Shown: in pieces, positions 21,129-32,570 of the stretch
Position numbering within the stretch: position 1 is the first letter of the stretch
Layout of the letters: each line of letters opens with the position of its first letter
DNA from: Gnetum montanum
Lineage: Eukaryota > Streptophyta > Gnetopsida > Gnetales > Gnetaceae
Reading direction: 5' to 3'
DNA length: 64,000 bases
NCBI GenBank assembly: GCA_015680685.1
Contig: MNCI01030933.1
Location: 451,364 to 515,363 of the forward strand
Notes under the pieces: model-generated
Told to the model about the DNA's origin: nothing
What the model saw: the letters and a program-made list of their open reading frames with translations, nothing else
Databases searched by the model: none
Made by a program: the position numbers and the translations under genes

Positions 21129-23637
21129 ATGAAGTTGGAGGTGAAAAGGGAAAGCGATTTTGAGGTGGCGTACTGGATGCAGCAGCAACATCAAATTTAT
21201 GAAAACTACGGCAAAACGGAACAAGCTTTTGATTCCCAACTTCCGCTTTGCTGGTTCTGTTCTAACCATCTTCAGCGTTGCTGGTATTGTTCTTCTTCAT
21301 CAAATGATCTGTTTGAAGGGTGGTCGTCACTGGACGGAAACGGGTTTATTTTTCCAACGTTGCCACAGTCACCTCAAGTGCCTAATCCTTCGTATACACC
21401 TGTAGCTGCAGGTAATTCGTTTTTTTTTTCTTTTTCCTTTCCCGAAATCACTCTCTATTTATTAGCTTCTTTTTCTTAACCGTAACTTATTCTTAGTTCC
21501 TTTGGATATTCAACTTAACGTGTATTCAAACCGGGTTGAAACGATCTGGGTTTTTTAAAATTTTAATTTCGATTTTGAGTATTTTTGTGGATCTGTTTTA
21601 TCAATGGTTCTGATTGAAAATGGTGTGCGTTGTGTTATTTTAATTTTTGTTGGAAAGTGACGAAGCTTTCTAAGTACTGCGAGGATGTACTCTCTTAGGG
21701 TCTCATTTCCAAGAAAACGAAACTCGTCTATCTCTGTCTGGAGGCACCCATCCCAATCCAAGAAAATCTCTAGTGACGGAGATAACAAACCAAATCCAAT
21801 TAAATACTTGTTAAAAAATTAGTTGCCAAGTATTTCCAAATATATCTTCTCCTTTCTAAAATTGTTTTTTAATTAACAGCTGCTTCTTTTTAACAATTTA
21901 TACTTCTTTTTAACAATTTATAATATCCCTAGAATTTTTTAAAGTTTACTCTACCGTCGCATCAGATATTTATTAAAAAGTCTTCTCGGAAGTTTTAGTT
22001 ACCGTGACAGTGTCAATGTTTTGATAAATAAAGATTAATACCGTGGGGTGGAATTGGGTGAATATTTAAATTAGATTTTTGCGCTCTAAGCATAGAACTG
22101 TGCTTCCCAGAAGATTTTTGGAAAGGAATGTTGTTTGTATAAATGGTCTCTAAATACTTCTGTTATTCCTCATAGGATATTTTTCAGAACAGGTAAAAAG
22201 CAAGCACTTTGTAAAAAGCAAGATCTTTATATTTTGCCACTAAAATCTTATCTAATGCATCTGTTGCAGTTGCAGGATGTGGAATAGGCCACCATAGCTA
22301 CATGGAGATACCTTTTGTTGCGTGTGATCAATATCAATCTTCGTTGGATATCAACCTTGCTGATCAGAACAACAGCACCTGTAGCAGCAGCGGAAGCAAT
22401 TTGAACCATAACCCTACATGGGAAGAATTTCAGAAGGATTTTTCTTCACCTACTGTCAACGTTGATCACTTGCAAGAGCCACCAAACACTGGTTACTCCT
22501 TTAACGTTGATTACATGCAACAGCTAGCAAACACTGGTTCTACCTGGCCATCGTCGCCATCCTTGTCGCAAGTATCAGATGCCCATAATTATTCCTTCGC
22601 ATGGACTATGAGCCCCTTGCATTCATCTAACTGTACTGGAACATCTCCTGTAGAGGATAGTCTGCTACCTGAAATCGCCATGGATCTTAAGAAGAGAAAG
22701 CGGGACAGCTCCAGGCAGAGAAGGGCAATTAACGGATTTTCTTGTTTTACAAGTGACGAGAAACGGCAAAAACTGCAGCATCTCTCAGCAAGCCCACTAC
22801 ATGATAAACTCGATTTTAATAGCAAGGTATCTAAAGCATGAAACGTTACAGTTTGAAACTAATAATGTCATTATACCTATTTTGATTAAAATTTCTTCAA
22901 TAGCTTTGAGTTTTGTTAGGTTAAGTTTCTGTCCGACTTTTATATTACAGTTTGAATAGTTTCAATCTCGTTTCCACCTCTACAGATATTCATCCTGTTT
23001 GACAATATGTGCGTAGGCAGCTTTATACAAATATGTTAGTTTATGTCCATATAAGTTGATACCTTTTATAATTGTAATTTAGGTGGGTAACTATAAGAGT
23101 TTAAAATTTTTATCTCAAGAAACAGTAACGTAGGTCTTTCTACATTTTTCTTGCCTCATTTATTTACCTTATTAAAAGGGGGCTTTCTTTTTAATCTAAT
23201 CCTCCATTGTATGAATAATGTATTATTATTTATGTTTAATTTATTTTTAATTCTAATATATAAAATTGTATAAGAATATATCGATAGAAAAAAAAATATA
23301 TTTTAATATTTTTATTTGATGAAGGTTTGATTAAAATACTGATATTGTTTTGTGATTACAGATAATAAGGGCCCAAAAAGAGATCAAGAAGCAAATTTTT
23401 TATGATCAAGGTAGATGTGAGAATGGATGTACAAATTATAAGAATGCCAAGAAAGAAAATCAAGTATCATTGGTGAAAGTTAAAGTAGAACATGATGAAG
23501 GAGAAATAGATGATGGTTTAATGTATGATACCATGTCATCATTAGATGAGTTTTTTCCTAAGGACTTTAATCTAAAAACATTAATGTTGGAGCTACTTCC
23601 AAAGGACCTTCATTTTTTAAATGATTATGATCTATAA
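21081..23637 (+). CDS. Three-exon gene for a putative nuclear protein of unknown family
   Basis: Exons are 21081-21411, 22270-22826 and 23362-23637. Introns are GTAATT...TTGCAG and GTATCT...TTACAG, and the joins keep frame (phase 1, then 0), giving about 387 residues. Exon 1 gives two CxxC pairs six residues apart (CWFC...CWYC, residues about 57-70). Exon 2 is Ser/Asn/Pro-rich with a 15-residue internal repeat (NVDHLQEPPNTG / NVDYMQQLANTG). It has a strong nuclear-localisation-like cluster KKRKRDSSRQRR at about 251-262. The C-terminus is acidic and hydrophobic (SLDEFFPKDF...LLPKDLHFLNDYDL), like an activation or docking motif. Four in-frame ATGs (21081, 21096, 21111, 21126/21129) make the start uncertain; the frame stays open up to 20964. 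I recognise no family. A transcriptional regulator is a guess from composition only. Confidence 0.7.
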
Positions 23638-26600
23638 TTTATGTAATATCATGTTGAATCCACTCCATATTTTGGGGATTTCAACTTAGATGTATGATTA
23701 TGATGTGTGTATATCAATTGTACATAGAATAGTTCAAACAAATGTAATTTTTGTAATATCCATGTACATCATTTTCATAGTTAAATAGATGTACTTCAAA
23801 GCTTTAGCTTCATTGATGTCTTATTTGTATTTTAGTTGGAGATTAGAGTTTATAACATTTTATGTGACATTAACTTTCTATTTTAGTTAAAGATGAAGTT
23901 ATTGCAAAAGCACATATAATGTTGTCCACTAATACAATTAGAATGGCAATTAATTTTGCTATTTTTAGTAGTAGTTTGTGAGCATATAAAGAGCATTCCA
24001 TTGCAATTCATTAAAATAATGTTTTAATTAGAATAATGTTTATTAATTTATAAAGTAGTTTAAAATTAGAATGGTTATCAATTACCATGGGACACATATT
24101 ATGATTTCTACATATCTAACATATTTTTCTTATGCAAGAGAAGAATTATGATTCTCATACAAATACAAAAAATGATTTTTGAATTTGGGATAATGTTAAT
24201 TTTTATGGTTTTCTTAAAAAATAAAATATGAAAAGTGGAGTGGAATGGGATATTTTCTCTTTTTTTACCATAGTAAGAGAGACTTCTAAAAACTTCTTTC
24301 ACCTTCTAAAAAAATTCTTTCTTTTTTTATCCTGAGATAGATGAATAGGTTTTAGAGTTCTATGATTATGATTTAGATTTCTATGAATGCTAAATCTTTT
24401 TCAATAACAACATGCTTGTGAAGACATCTAGTTAAATGTGGAAACTTGGTGAAGATATTACAAACTTTATTGATAATAATTAAATGTGGAAACCTAGGGA
24501 AGATATCACAAACTTTATTGACGACAACAAAGATACTTAAAATTTCCATTCAGTATGTGATTTAGTACAAATCTCTTGAAAAAAAAGGAGCTCCTAAATA
24601 AAAACTAAGGTTGGGTATTCATTCCATTGCAAATTCATGATTAGGTTGTTTGTTCATTCTGTTGAAAATTGGGATTTCCTTTCAGAAGTGGAAGATATTA
24701 TTTATGATGTCATATGTGGCTAGAATTAGAACATATGATGCGAATAAACACTTAATTACCATATAGAAAATGGTTGCAACTCAATCAAATTTTTGGCACA
24801 TTGTTTATTTCTATTTTTTTTCTTAGCTTAATTTAAAATAGATTTTAGGAGAGAGCATGCATGTATCTTCACATAATCAAAATTTATGCTTTATTTCTTT
24901 AAGTACCTAGAGTTTATTAGCATGTTGGTAATTTGTAATTTGTATTTTGAAACTAAAGCTAAAACTATAATTAGGATTGTCTTGTAGTATTAGTCAACCT
25001 ACCTTAGGAGAAACTCATCAAGCTACTTTGCAAAAAATCTAAATTCATTATGTTAGCCATTATTGGTGGAGTTATTTCCTTTAGGTCAAATTTAAACTTC
25101 ATTAATATTGTTGAAGTCAACCCAGTGATAGTGGTCAACTTGACATGGATCCTTTATAGCTTTAGAAAATCACATCTAGATCAAATTAATTACTAAGGTT
25201 GACTTAGTGTAATGAAGATCTACATTTTGAGAGAGGTATAACAAGGTTAACTTGAGGATAAAGGGGATGATCTATTTGTAAATTTCTCATATTTTTAATA
25301 GTCTTAGTTGGATGAATCCATGGGTTAGGGTGAACACACATACTTGAATAAGATAATTAATCAATAAACACACAAATAAATAGTTTATAATATGATATGG
25401 AAGTTATGTGTTTGATTCTATTAGGTAACTTTTCATTATTAAGTTCTACTTAATTTCTATGAAAGCTTTGCATTGGCTATATATCATAAGGGTTTATATA
25501 ATCATCAAGTTCTAGCTCCAACATCCCTCTCTTAATAATATGGTGTAGAACATGAACTTAATAACTTACAAAAAATGAATTAGCTATGAATACTTCCAAA
25601 ATCATGTCCTCCAATAGTCATTCACTACTTTCATAAATTACACATCCATGTGTAAGTTCAAGGACTTCTTATGAATCCTCCAACTATCGTCTTAATATTT
25701 TAAAGTATGACATTCTTATTTCCCCATCTTTTCTATTGATGCATAAATTTTGGTCACATTAACAACTAGGGAAAAGCTCATTTAAGAAGACTATCACCTA
25801 GGGCACCTCTTGTATGGGTATAGAAACCCGAGAATAGTCTCAGCTGAAGAGGGCTATGTGATGTTTTGAAAACAATAAACTAAGTAATATAATTAAGAAT
25901 TTAAATTAAATATTTTTATAATTTTAGTGTACAATAAGTAATACACAAGAAAAATTCAAAATTTCCATGGTCTCACTGTTGCCAACTATTCGCTGCCAAT
26001 TTGTTATGGATGCTACCGCAACACTACTCATAGCCACCAATGGATGAGAGAAAGGGAATATGGATCTCATGTTTGTCATGCGGATCAAGAGAGAGAAACA
26101 TTAGCATCACCTTTCATTTTCATGTCTCCATGTATAGGAGAGAAAAAAAAAAGGTAGAAGTAGCTTGCCACAGTGATGTGGCCACCATCATCACCATCGT
26201 CTAGAGTGTTGTCTTCTATGAACTCGGCCTCAGTGTGCATGTGCATCTACACATGACCACCATTGTTGTGTGGGTCTACTATTCCTTACTTCTTGTTGCA
26301 AGCTAAGGAAGAAATAGACCATCCATTGTGGATGCTCCTTCTAATTGCTGCTACATGTGTCAGCCTCTATCATGTTGTTAGTTGCGTCAGCTCATTGAGC
26401 CTTCTGGTTAGAGAAAAAGGAAAATAGAAAATTGGTGTTCATTGCTACGTGTGTGTGTGTGCGTTTACTGCCGTTCCATGTTTTACATCACTGTTGCACC
26501 ACCATTTCAGGCAAGACCAGCCATCCATTGTTTGTCAAGGAGAGAAAACATATCAGTTTCTGTCTATAGTCAAAGTAAAAAGAATAATAAAAAAACCATT

Positions 26601-27187
26601 ATTCTATGCTTGTTGTTGCAAGGAACTAACAACGTCATCTACCAACCATATGAAGACCACATCAAAACAAGGAGAGGAACATTCACGTCTGACAACCTTG
26701 TCATCACCGTGAGCTACATGTCTACCACCTTGTTGGTTTGTCTGCACGTCCATTACATGCCTATTGTTGTGGACCTGGCCTCCACCTTTGAAGCCACCCT
26801 CCTCCCCCCTCCTTATACCTGCCTCCCAATAGTTACGACCACCTGAAATGATTCGCCACCCACATAATGTCCTTGTGTAGTCTTTGTTAAATATATTTAA
26901 ATTCTTCATTTAATTTTATTAATCTCTTATCACTATGTTATGTCACAATCATTTATAAACACTTTTGCAATGTTATCCCTATCATAGTAATGTTGTAATG
27001 AAACTTTTAATAAATATGTAATATGCAAGAAACTAGTTAATCTCTACTATTGGTAGCACTATACAATTATGGTAATACAAATAATCCAAAATTGATTTAG
27101 CTTCTCGTTATGCTTGTAATTTATGGATTTTCTAAGAAATTGAGAAATAATTATATCAATCATTTACTAGCAAACAATATTTGATGA
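23638..27187. other. AT-rich intergenic DNA 3' of the gene
   Basis: The first 150 bases after the stop hold AT-rich 3'-UTR-like signals (AATGTAATTTTTGTAATATCC near 23738). The remainder is AT-rich, with imperfect short repeats such as GTGGAAACTTGGTGAAGATATTACAAACTTTATTGA near 24440 and 24487. A slightly GC-richer patch (26160-26880) has overlapping weak frames on both strands without motifs. I see no gene, RNA or recognisable repeat here. Confidence 0.5.
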
Positions 27188-28012
27188 TGATGAGCCGTGA
27201 TATCATGTACACAATATGACGTACGCGATATCACATATGCGATATTGTAGCCTTCCACGCGATATTATGGCTTGCCTCATTACCTATAAATAAGAGGTGG
27301 GCACACTTGGTTTTCATAGTTAGTCTTAGTCCCTTACCCAAACTCTTGCCTTTTCTCCCTATCAAAGTTAGAATTATTTCTGCGTGCCAGCCATAGGAGT
27401 CATAAAGTGAACAGATCTTTGTTCGAGCATTGTGTACCTAAGCACACCTTGTGTACAGCAATAAAGACGAACTTTCTGATAAACTTTGCAATATTCAAAA
27501 TAGATTAATTAATGTTAATTATATTTACTTAATGTTTTCTTTAGTTAATTAATGATTCTCTCTCACCCTACAACTCTCCTAAGTAAGCACACATAGTACG
27601 ATCACTTCGAGCATGCATATAACACTTGGTAACCTAGTAATGATTAGCGTTTGGTAATCCCAGTAGTGTTGCACTAGTTCAGGATGTGTATGGTAAGTGA
27701 GAACAGATACTGGTGTTAGGATAAATTAGAGCCTAGTTAATAAGTAGTCAAATTAAATTAGTTACTTAGTTATCTCTCCCCTCCTTTATTAGTAGTAGGA
27801 CATAAAAACACAAAAAGGTATAAAAATCATATGCCTCAAGTTTACTTAACCATACAATCGTGACATACAAGTAAGCTTGGGAAGATAATGATTGACCAAT
27901 CCATTCTTGTTCCACAAAGGTGCATAAGCACTTAGTCCTTGGAATTTGACTGGATCATGCGTGGACACTCGTATTCGTATGGTTGAGCATAGGGATACCT
28001 CACCACTCAGCA
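27188..28012 (+). mobile_element. 5' LTR of Ty3 B
   Basis: About 825 bases. It starts TGATGAGCCGTGATATCATG and ends CCACTCAGCA. U3 contains several GATATC-type words (27198-27270), and the TATA box CCTATAAATAAGAGGTGGG lies at about 27281. It aligns with the A1 3' LTR (reversed), E and the short 3' LTR piece at 34551-34752. Confidence 0.9.
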
Positions 28013-28013
28013 T

Positions 28014-28027
28014 TGGTGCCAAGGACT
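28014..28027 (+). promoter_or_regulatory. Ty3 B primer-binding site, shortened
   Basis: TGGTGCCAAGGACTTTG follows the LTR. Against element D (TGGCGCCATTGCCAAGGACTT) it lacks six bases between two GCC words, which fits slippage, and has one C-to-T change. The tRNA-Asp match is therefore broken. Confidence 0.65.
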
Positions 28028-28144
28028 TTGTTGTTTGTTTGCTAAGTAGAACATAGGAAATCTTTTACATTGTTGGAACAAACCTTTGGGGTTGGTTAAA
28101 GAAAAATAAAAAATAATAATACATTGCATACTAAGTAGACAATC

Positions 28145-30121
28145 ATGTCTCCTTCTTCGTACAAAAGTGTTTCACTGCCTAGGTCTGATATAGGGAACAA
28201 TCGGAGGCATAGTACACATGATAATCTGCTAGTTCCTCAATAGTTTCGTGTGGTATATGTTCATCCTGATGAATATGTACTGAACTTTACCTTTATCCTC
28301 CACTAGGATGAACAATTGCATTGACAAGATTTAGAAGGTAATATAGTGTTACCTCTTGATCGCTCTTTCATGGGCATGCTTCTTTATGATCTCACAAGAA
28401 TTAGAATGCAACACTTACAGGTAGAGTACATTGTGCATGATCATGACTTGAGAGAGTATCAATCCACAGAGGCACAACATCAAAGGGATTTGCAACAAGA
28501 GAGACATCATGAATCCATGAAGGGAAATTTTTCACAAAATGTCCCACATGTCCTAAGAAAAAATGAGGGTGGTGAATGTACCTTAGGCAGTCGCCCACAC
28601 AATGATGTTCCTCTCGTTGACTTCGGTCAATGGGTTGTGTATCAGAATCTTTACTCAACTATCCATAACATGGATTCTAGTACCGATCGACATAAAGGGT
28701 CTAAAAGAGGAACATGAATACATGACAAAGATGGAAATTCCGATTGTAATCGTGATCGAGGCTACGACCATTGAAGAGAAGGAAGTAGGCACCAACATGG
28801 TGATGGTCCTCCTTCTTCTTCACCTTCATCATCTCCTTCACCCTCTCCTTCAGGATATGGATGTAGTCATATAGAAAAAGACCATGAGGATAAGGGTATG
28901 CAAAATGGGAGTCATAGAAAAAATAGCCAAGAAAGGGGATGAGGGAACTCTAGAGAAACACACCATGAAAGAAGGGAGAGTAGGGAACAACATAGACATC
29001 ATAGATTCCACAGACAGGACGATCATGATGAGTCCCTACTCACTACTCAAAGTATGCTAGACATAACTCAGGGTGTCAGAATCCCAACAAGGCACCAAAA
29101 AGATAGTAGGATCAAGAGATTAGACATGAATAGCATCCCACGATTTGAAAGGGGGTACAACGTTGATCCTTAAAATCATCTACAAGCATTTCATGATGCA
29201 TGTGCCTTACAAAAAGTAGAAAGCGAATAGCAAAAAATTAAGTTGTTCCCATGAATACTAGTCAAAGAAGCAGAGAGCTGGTAATAGTCCTTAGAACTGA
29301 AATCCATTCATAGGTGGAGTACCATGTTAGAATTGTTCAACGATAAGTACCAAATGTACTCCCAAGTGTCCAACATGCAAAAGAAAATCCAAGGCTAGAA
29401 ACAAGGAGGATATGAACCCTTGGATGCTGCCATGGACCAATATTATGCATTCTTATATCGTTGTCCTGGCCATGGTTATTCGCAGAGGGATCAACTATGC
29501 CATCTCNATTGTCCTGGCCATGGTTATTTGCAGAGGGATCAACTATGCCATATCATAGATGGGCTTAGGCATGAAATGCAAAGAACCCTTGGGACGTATG
29601 CCCAAGGGAGGCTATCTAAGCTTAGGACCCATCAAGTTCAAAGATTATTAGAGCAAGTTGCTAAAGAAGAAGTTGAGCTAAGGAAATGAGAGAGTATGGA
29701 GGAATATAATAAAGATCCTTCCCTCTGAAAGAGGGGAGTAAGATTTTATGTGGATGAAGAAGAGTCACCACTCAAAGAGATGGTGAATAGGAAAACCTTG
29801 CCTATCCAAAAATTAGCATCAAAAGTATCGACAATGGTAGAAAAAATGTGGGATTCCCTAGATGATAGATTTCAAACTATTCTTAAAATAGTAGAGGAGT
29901 CTAGAGAGCAAGGTATTGATCATGAAAAATGAAAAGAGAGAGAAACTGAACATGCATGTAATAAGGGTAAGTGCAAAGTTGCCATCATTGAAGAGGTTGT
30001 GGATTTAGATACAGAGAATGATATTGGATGCAAGATATGCCAATATGACCATCCTAAGGGATGTTGCCCTATAATCTCACATCTGCAGGAGACTGAGCTA
30101 TATGCACTCAACCAAAATTAA
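28145..30121 (+). pseudogene. Ty3 B: gag pseudogene
   Basis: It starts MSPSSYKSVSLPRSD at 28145. A charged stretch follows, with HDKDGNSDCNRDRG and Ser/Pro runs near 28720-28860, then SMLDIT-GVRIPTRHQKDSRIKRLDMNSIPRF and FHDACALQK (29045-29220). The main capsid-like helices, including GYSQRDQLCH and MDEEESPLKEMVNRKTLPIQKL (29420-29932), come next. A knuckle CKICQYDHPKGCC lies at 30028-30066. About ten stops interrupt the frame. An n-marked duplication at 29461-29554 lies inside. Confidence 0.85.
29461..29554. repeat. Near-identical 46-bp duplication flanking one undetermined base
   Basis: 29461-29506 and 29509-29554 repeat TTGTCCTGGCCATGGTTATT... with about two differences, with n at 29507. 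This probably represents overlapping contig ends that were not merged, rather than biology. Confidence 0.8.
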
Positions 30122-30769
30122 ACAAAAGGCAAACACCCTGAAGGTTACCTTATCCTCAAGGTAACTCAATATAGTTCCACCAACCCTTAACATATTATCC
30201 AAGTGAAACTCCATCACAACTGATCAAGTAGTATCAATAATGGTAGTACCCACAATCATGGGGAATGCCACCACCAAGGCAACAATATCCTTACTGGTAA
30301 CCTGACCCATATGGATATTATGTGTAGCAACCAGTCTCTCCACATGACTCTACTGGTCACATCACTTCTCAACCTCACTACCAAGCTTATGAGTACTATA
30401 GGACTCCTTCTCCTAGGAGTGATGTTCCACAAACATACCATCCTTCTCATCTGGCTACACCTCTGTCACCCTTAACTCCATTACCTTCTGCTCCAGCTAT
30501 GTAGTGTGAAATCCCTACCCAACCATAAAAATGTAACACCACAAAGGCTGTTAACCCTCAACCTACTATTGGTTCTAACAACCACATGAGGAAAAAACCT
30601 TTCTTTAAGACCAATAGTCCAACTAAGCCCTTACAACCACAAGAAGTTGATTCTTCAACTACCTCACTATCACTTGAAGCTTTAGAGCTCACTTCAATCC
30701 AAAAACCATGCTCAACACATACGGTCATGTTAACTCATGCCTTCATCAATTGGATAAAAGTTGTGCATC

Positions 30770-31270
30770 TTCCTAGGAAATTCTCTAACCCTGGGAGTCC
30801 TCTAATATATATCTACAAATTGATGGAAATGAGCCATGCAAAGCTCTTTTGGATTGAGGTTCTGGTGTCAACTTGATTTCTCAAGAAATGTATAAGGCCT
30901 AGAACCCACCTTTGCTAAAAAGAGTAACATTCATTTAGAGTTGGTTGACCAATCCATCACTATCCCATTGGGACTAGTGGAGGACATTGTCACCACTATT
31001 TGTGGGTGGTCATATCCAGTTGACTTCCTAGTGATTCAAGTGAACAATTGTAAGGGGGACTTTCTAATCATAATGGGAAGAGCATGGCTAAGCACAATTG
31101 ACATGCACTTAGGAATTCATGATCTTTTCCTAGAAATATCAAAGGAAAATACATTAGGAAAGATCGAGAAGAAGAAAGTTTCATGCATTGCATATAATGA
31201 CATAGGGTGTAACTGCATGCAGAAGTCATGGTTTGTACAACATCTAACATTGCCTGCATGCAACTAGTGT
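30770..31270 (+). pseudogene. Ty3 B: aspartic protease
   Basis: The catalytic region reads NEPCKALLD-stop-GSGVNLISQEMYKA near 30832-30895: the Asp is kept but the next codon, Ser in element D, is a stop. The flap and end follow: ITIPLGLVEDIVTTICGWSYPVDFLVIQV and DFLIIMGRAWLSTIDMHLGI (30941-31120), with the closing GR motif intact. The polyprotein continues into the linker. Confidence 0.85.
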
Positions 31271-31299
31271 GCATAAGTAACTAATATATAAAGATGCCT

Positions 31300-31738
31300 G
31301 TATGTAGTAGCCACAAGACAGGAAAGCACCCAGTGGCTGACAGCTAATCAAGAGAGCATTTTAACTATATGCATGGAACCAATTGAGGGTTTGACGTGCA
31401 CTTACATCGATAGCATAGACACATTAGAGCAAGTCCATCATCAACTTCCAAGTCTTGACCTTGAAAATATCAACTGGGGGAAGTTAGAAATCCCTAATAA
31501 ATTTAAGCAAGAGCCCCTTGAGCTAAAACCATTACCCACTAGTATGGAATACACGTTTCTTAAAAATGGAAAACTAGTAATTATTAACATGAAGCTTGCT
31601 CCTCAACAAAAAGAAAGACTGCTAAAAGTGATAAATAAATGGTCTAAAGCCTTCACTTGGTCATATCCCAAATTAACTAGAATATATCCTAGGATATGCC
31701 AACATAGAATTTATACCGACCCCTCCACGAAGCCTTAA
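31300..31738 (+). pseudogene. Ty3 B: protease-RT linker
   Basis: A 121-codon open stretch (31373-31738) with MEPIEGLTCTYIDSIDTLEQVHHQL, MEYTFLKNGKLVIINMKL and QKERLLKVINKWSKAFTWSYPKL. The last corresponds to the segment before RT (LLxVLxxHKxAIGWSIxDLKGISP) in Athila-type polyproteins. Confidence 0.75.
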
Positions 31739-32465
31739 AGACAACCGCAGAGGAAATTGAACCCAAAGCTAAAACAAGTAGTTAAGGAAGAAATCAAATA
31801 GCTTCTAAAAGCTAGGTTCATCTACCCCATTACTAATAGCGAATTGGTTAGTCTTTTAGTTATTGTGCCTAAAAATGAAGCCAAATGGAGGGTGTGCATA
31901 GATTTTAGGCTACTAAACATGGTAACATTAAAGGATCACTTTCCATTGCCATTCATTGACCAAGTCTTAGAAACCATCGTAGGGCATTGCTACTATAGTT
32001 TTCTAGATGGGTATAGTGGGTAAAACCAAATAAAAATTGACCTAGAAGACTAATCCAAGACTACATTCACTAGTCCTTGGGGAACATTTTCATACAAAAA
32101 GATGTCATTTGGCTTGTGCAATGCCCCTGCAATGTTTCAATGATTAGTTTTAAGCATATTCCAGCAATAGATAGGAAATAGTGTGGAGGCTTTCATGGAT
32201 GAATTCTCCACTTACAAAGTAAACTTCAATCAAGCCTTGGAATGGTTAGAAAAAGTACTAAAATGATGTGTAGAAACCAATTTGAGGATCAACTGGTAGA
32301 AAATCCATTTAATTGCTCAAGAAGGCATAGTATTAGGGCATAATATTTCACAAACAAGGGTAGAGGTAGACCTCAAAAAGATTAAAGTTATCCAAGAAAA
32401 TACTCGGTAGCCTAAAACTATAAAAGATATCTGATCATTCCTTGGACATATTGGCTATTATAGAC
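31739..32465 (+). pseudogene. Ty3 B: reverse transcriptase with damaged active site
   Basis: ARFIYPITNSELVSLLVIVPKN, WRVCIDFRLLNMVTLKDHFPLPFIDQVLE, CYYSFLDGYSG and FGLCNAPAMFQ are clear. The active-site box reads FMDEF instead of FMDD, losing one metal-binding Asp. Stops interrupt several places. The frame runs to DI-SFLGHIGYYR (32459) and then continues directly into the integrase tail. Confidence 0.9.
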
Positions 32466-32570
32466 CCTTCCATGAGCTTAAAACAACTAGTACTAATACT
32501 ACCTTTATTGGTGGACAACCCTGCTCATTATTTCAAATCTCCTCCTTCCAACTCAGTCATGGGGGAGATG
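32466..32570 (+). pseudogene. Ty3 B: integrase tail fused to RT, with internal purine tract
   Basis: PFHELKTTSTNTTFIGGQPCSLF matches the last integrase residues of A1 (PFYEPKTNSTNTTSINGQPCSLF). The sequence upstream is the RT end, so roughly 1.4 kb or more has been deleted. GGGGGAGATG follows at 32561-32570. Confidence 0.85.

Noticed and set aside
23540-23637. Assignment of the host gene to FHY1/FHL-type phytochrome partners
   Set aside because: Both have an NLS and a short acidic C-terminus, but the conserved C-terminal motif I expect for that family is not present.
26442-26846. 134-codon frame (plus) and 101-codon frame (minus) in a GC-richer patch
   Set aside because: The two overlap on opposite strands and have no motifs, splice signals or supporting copy. 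Composition looks like chance.
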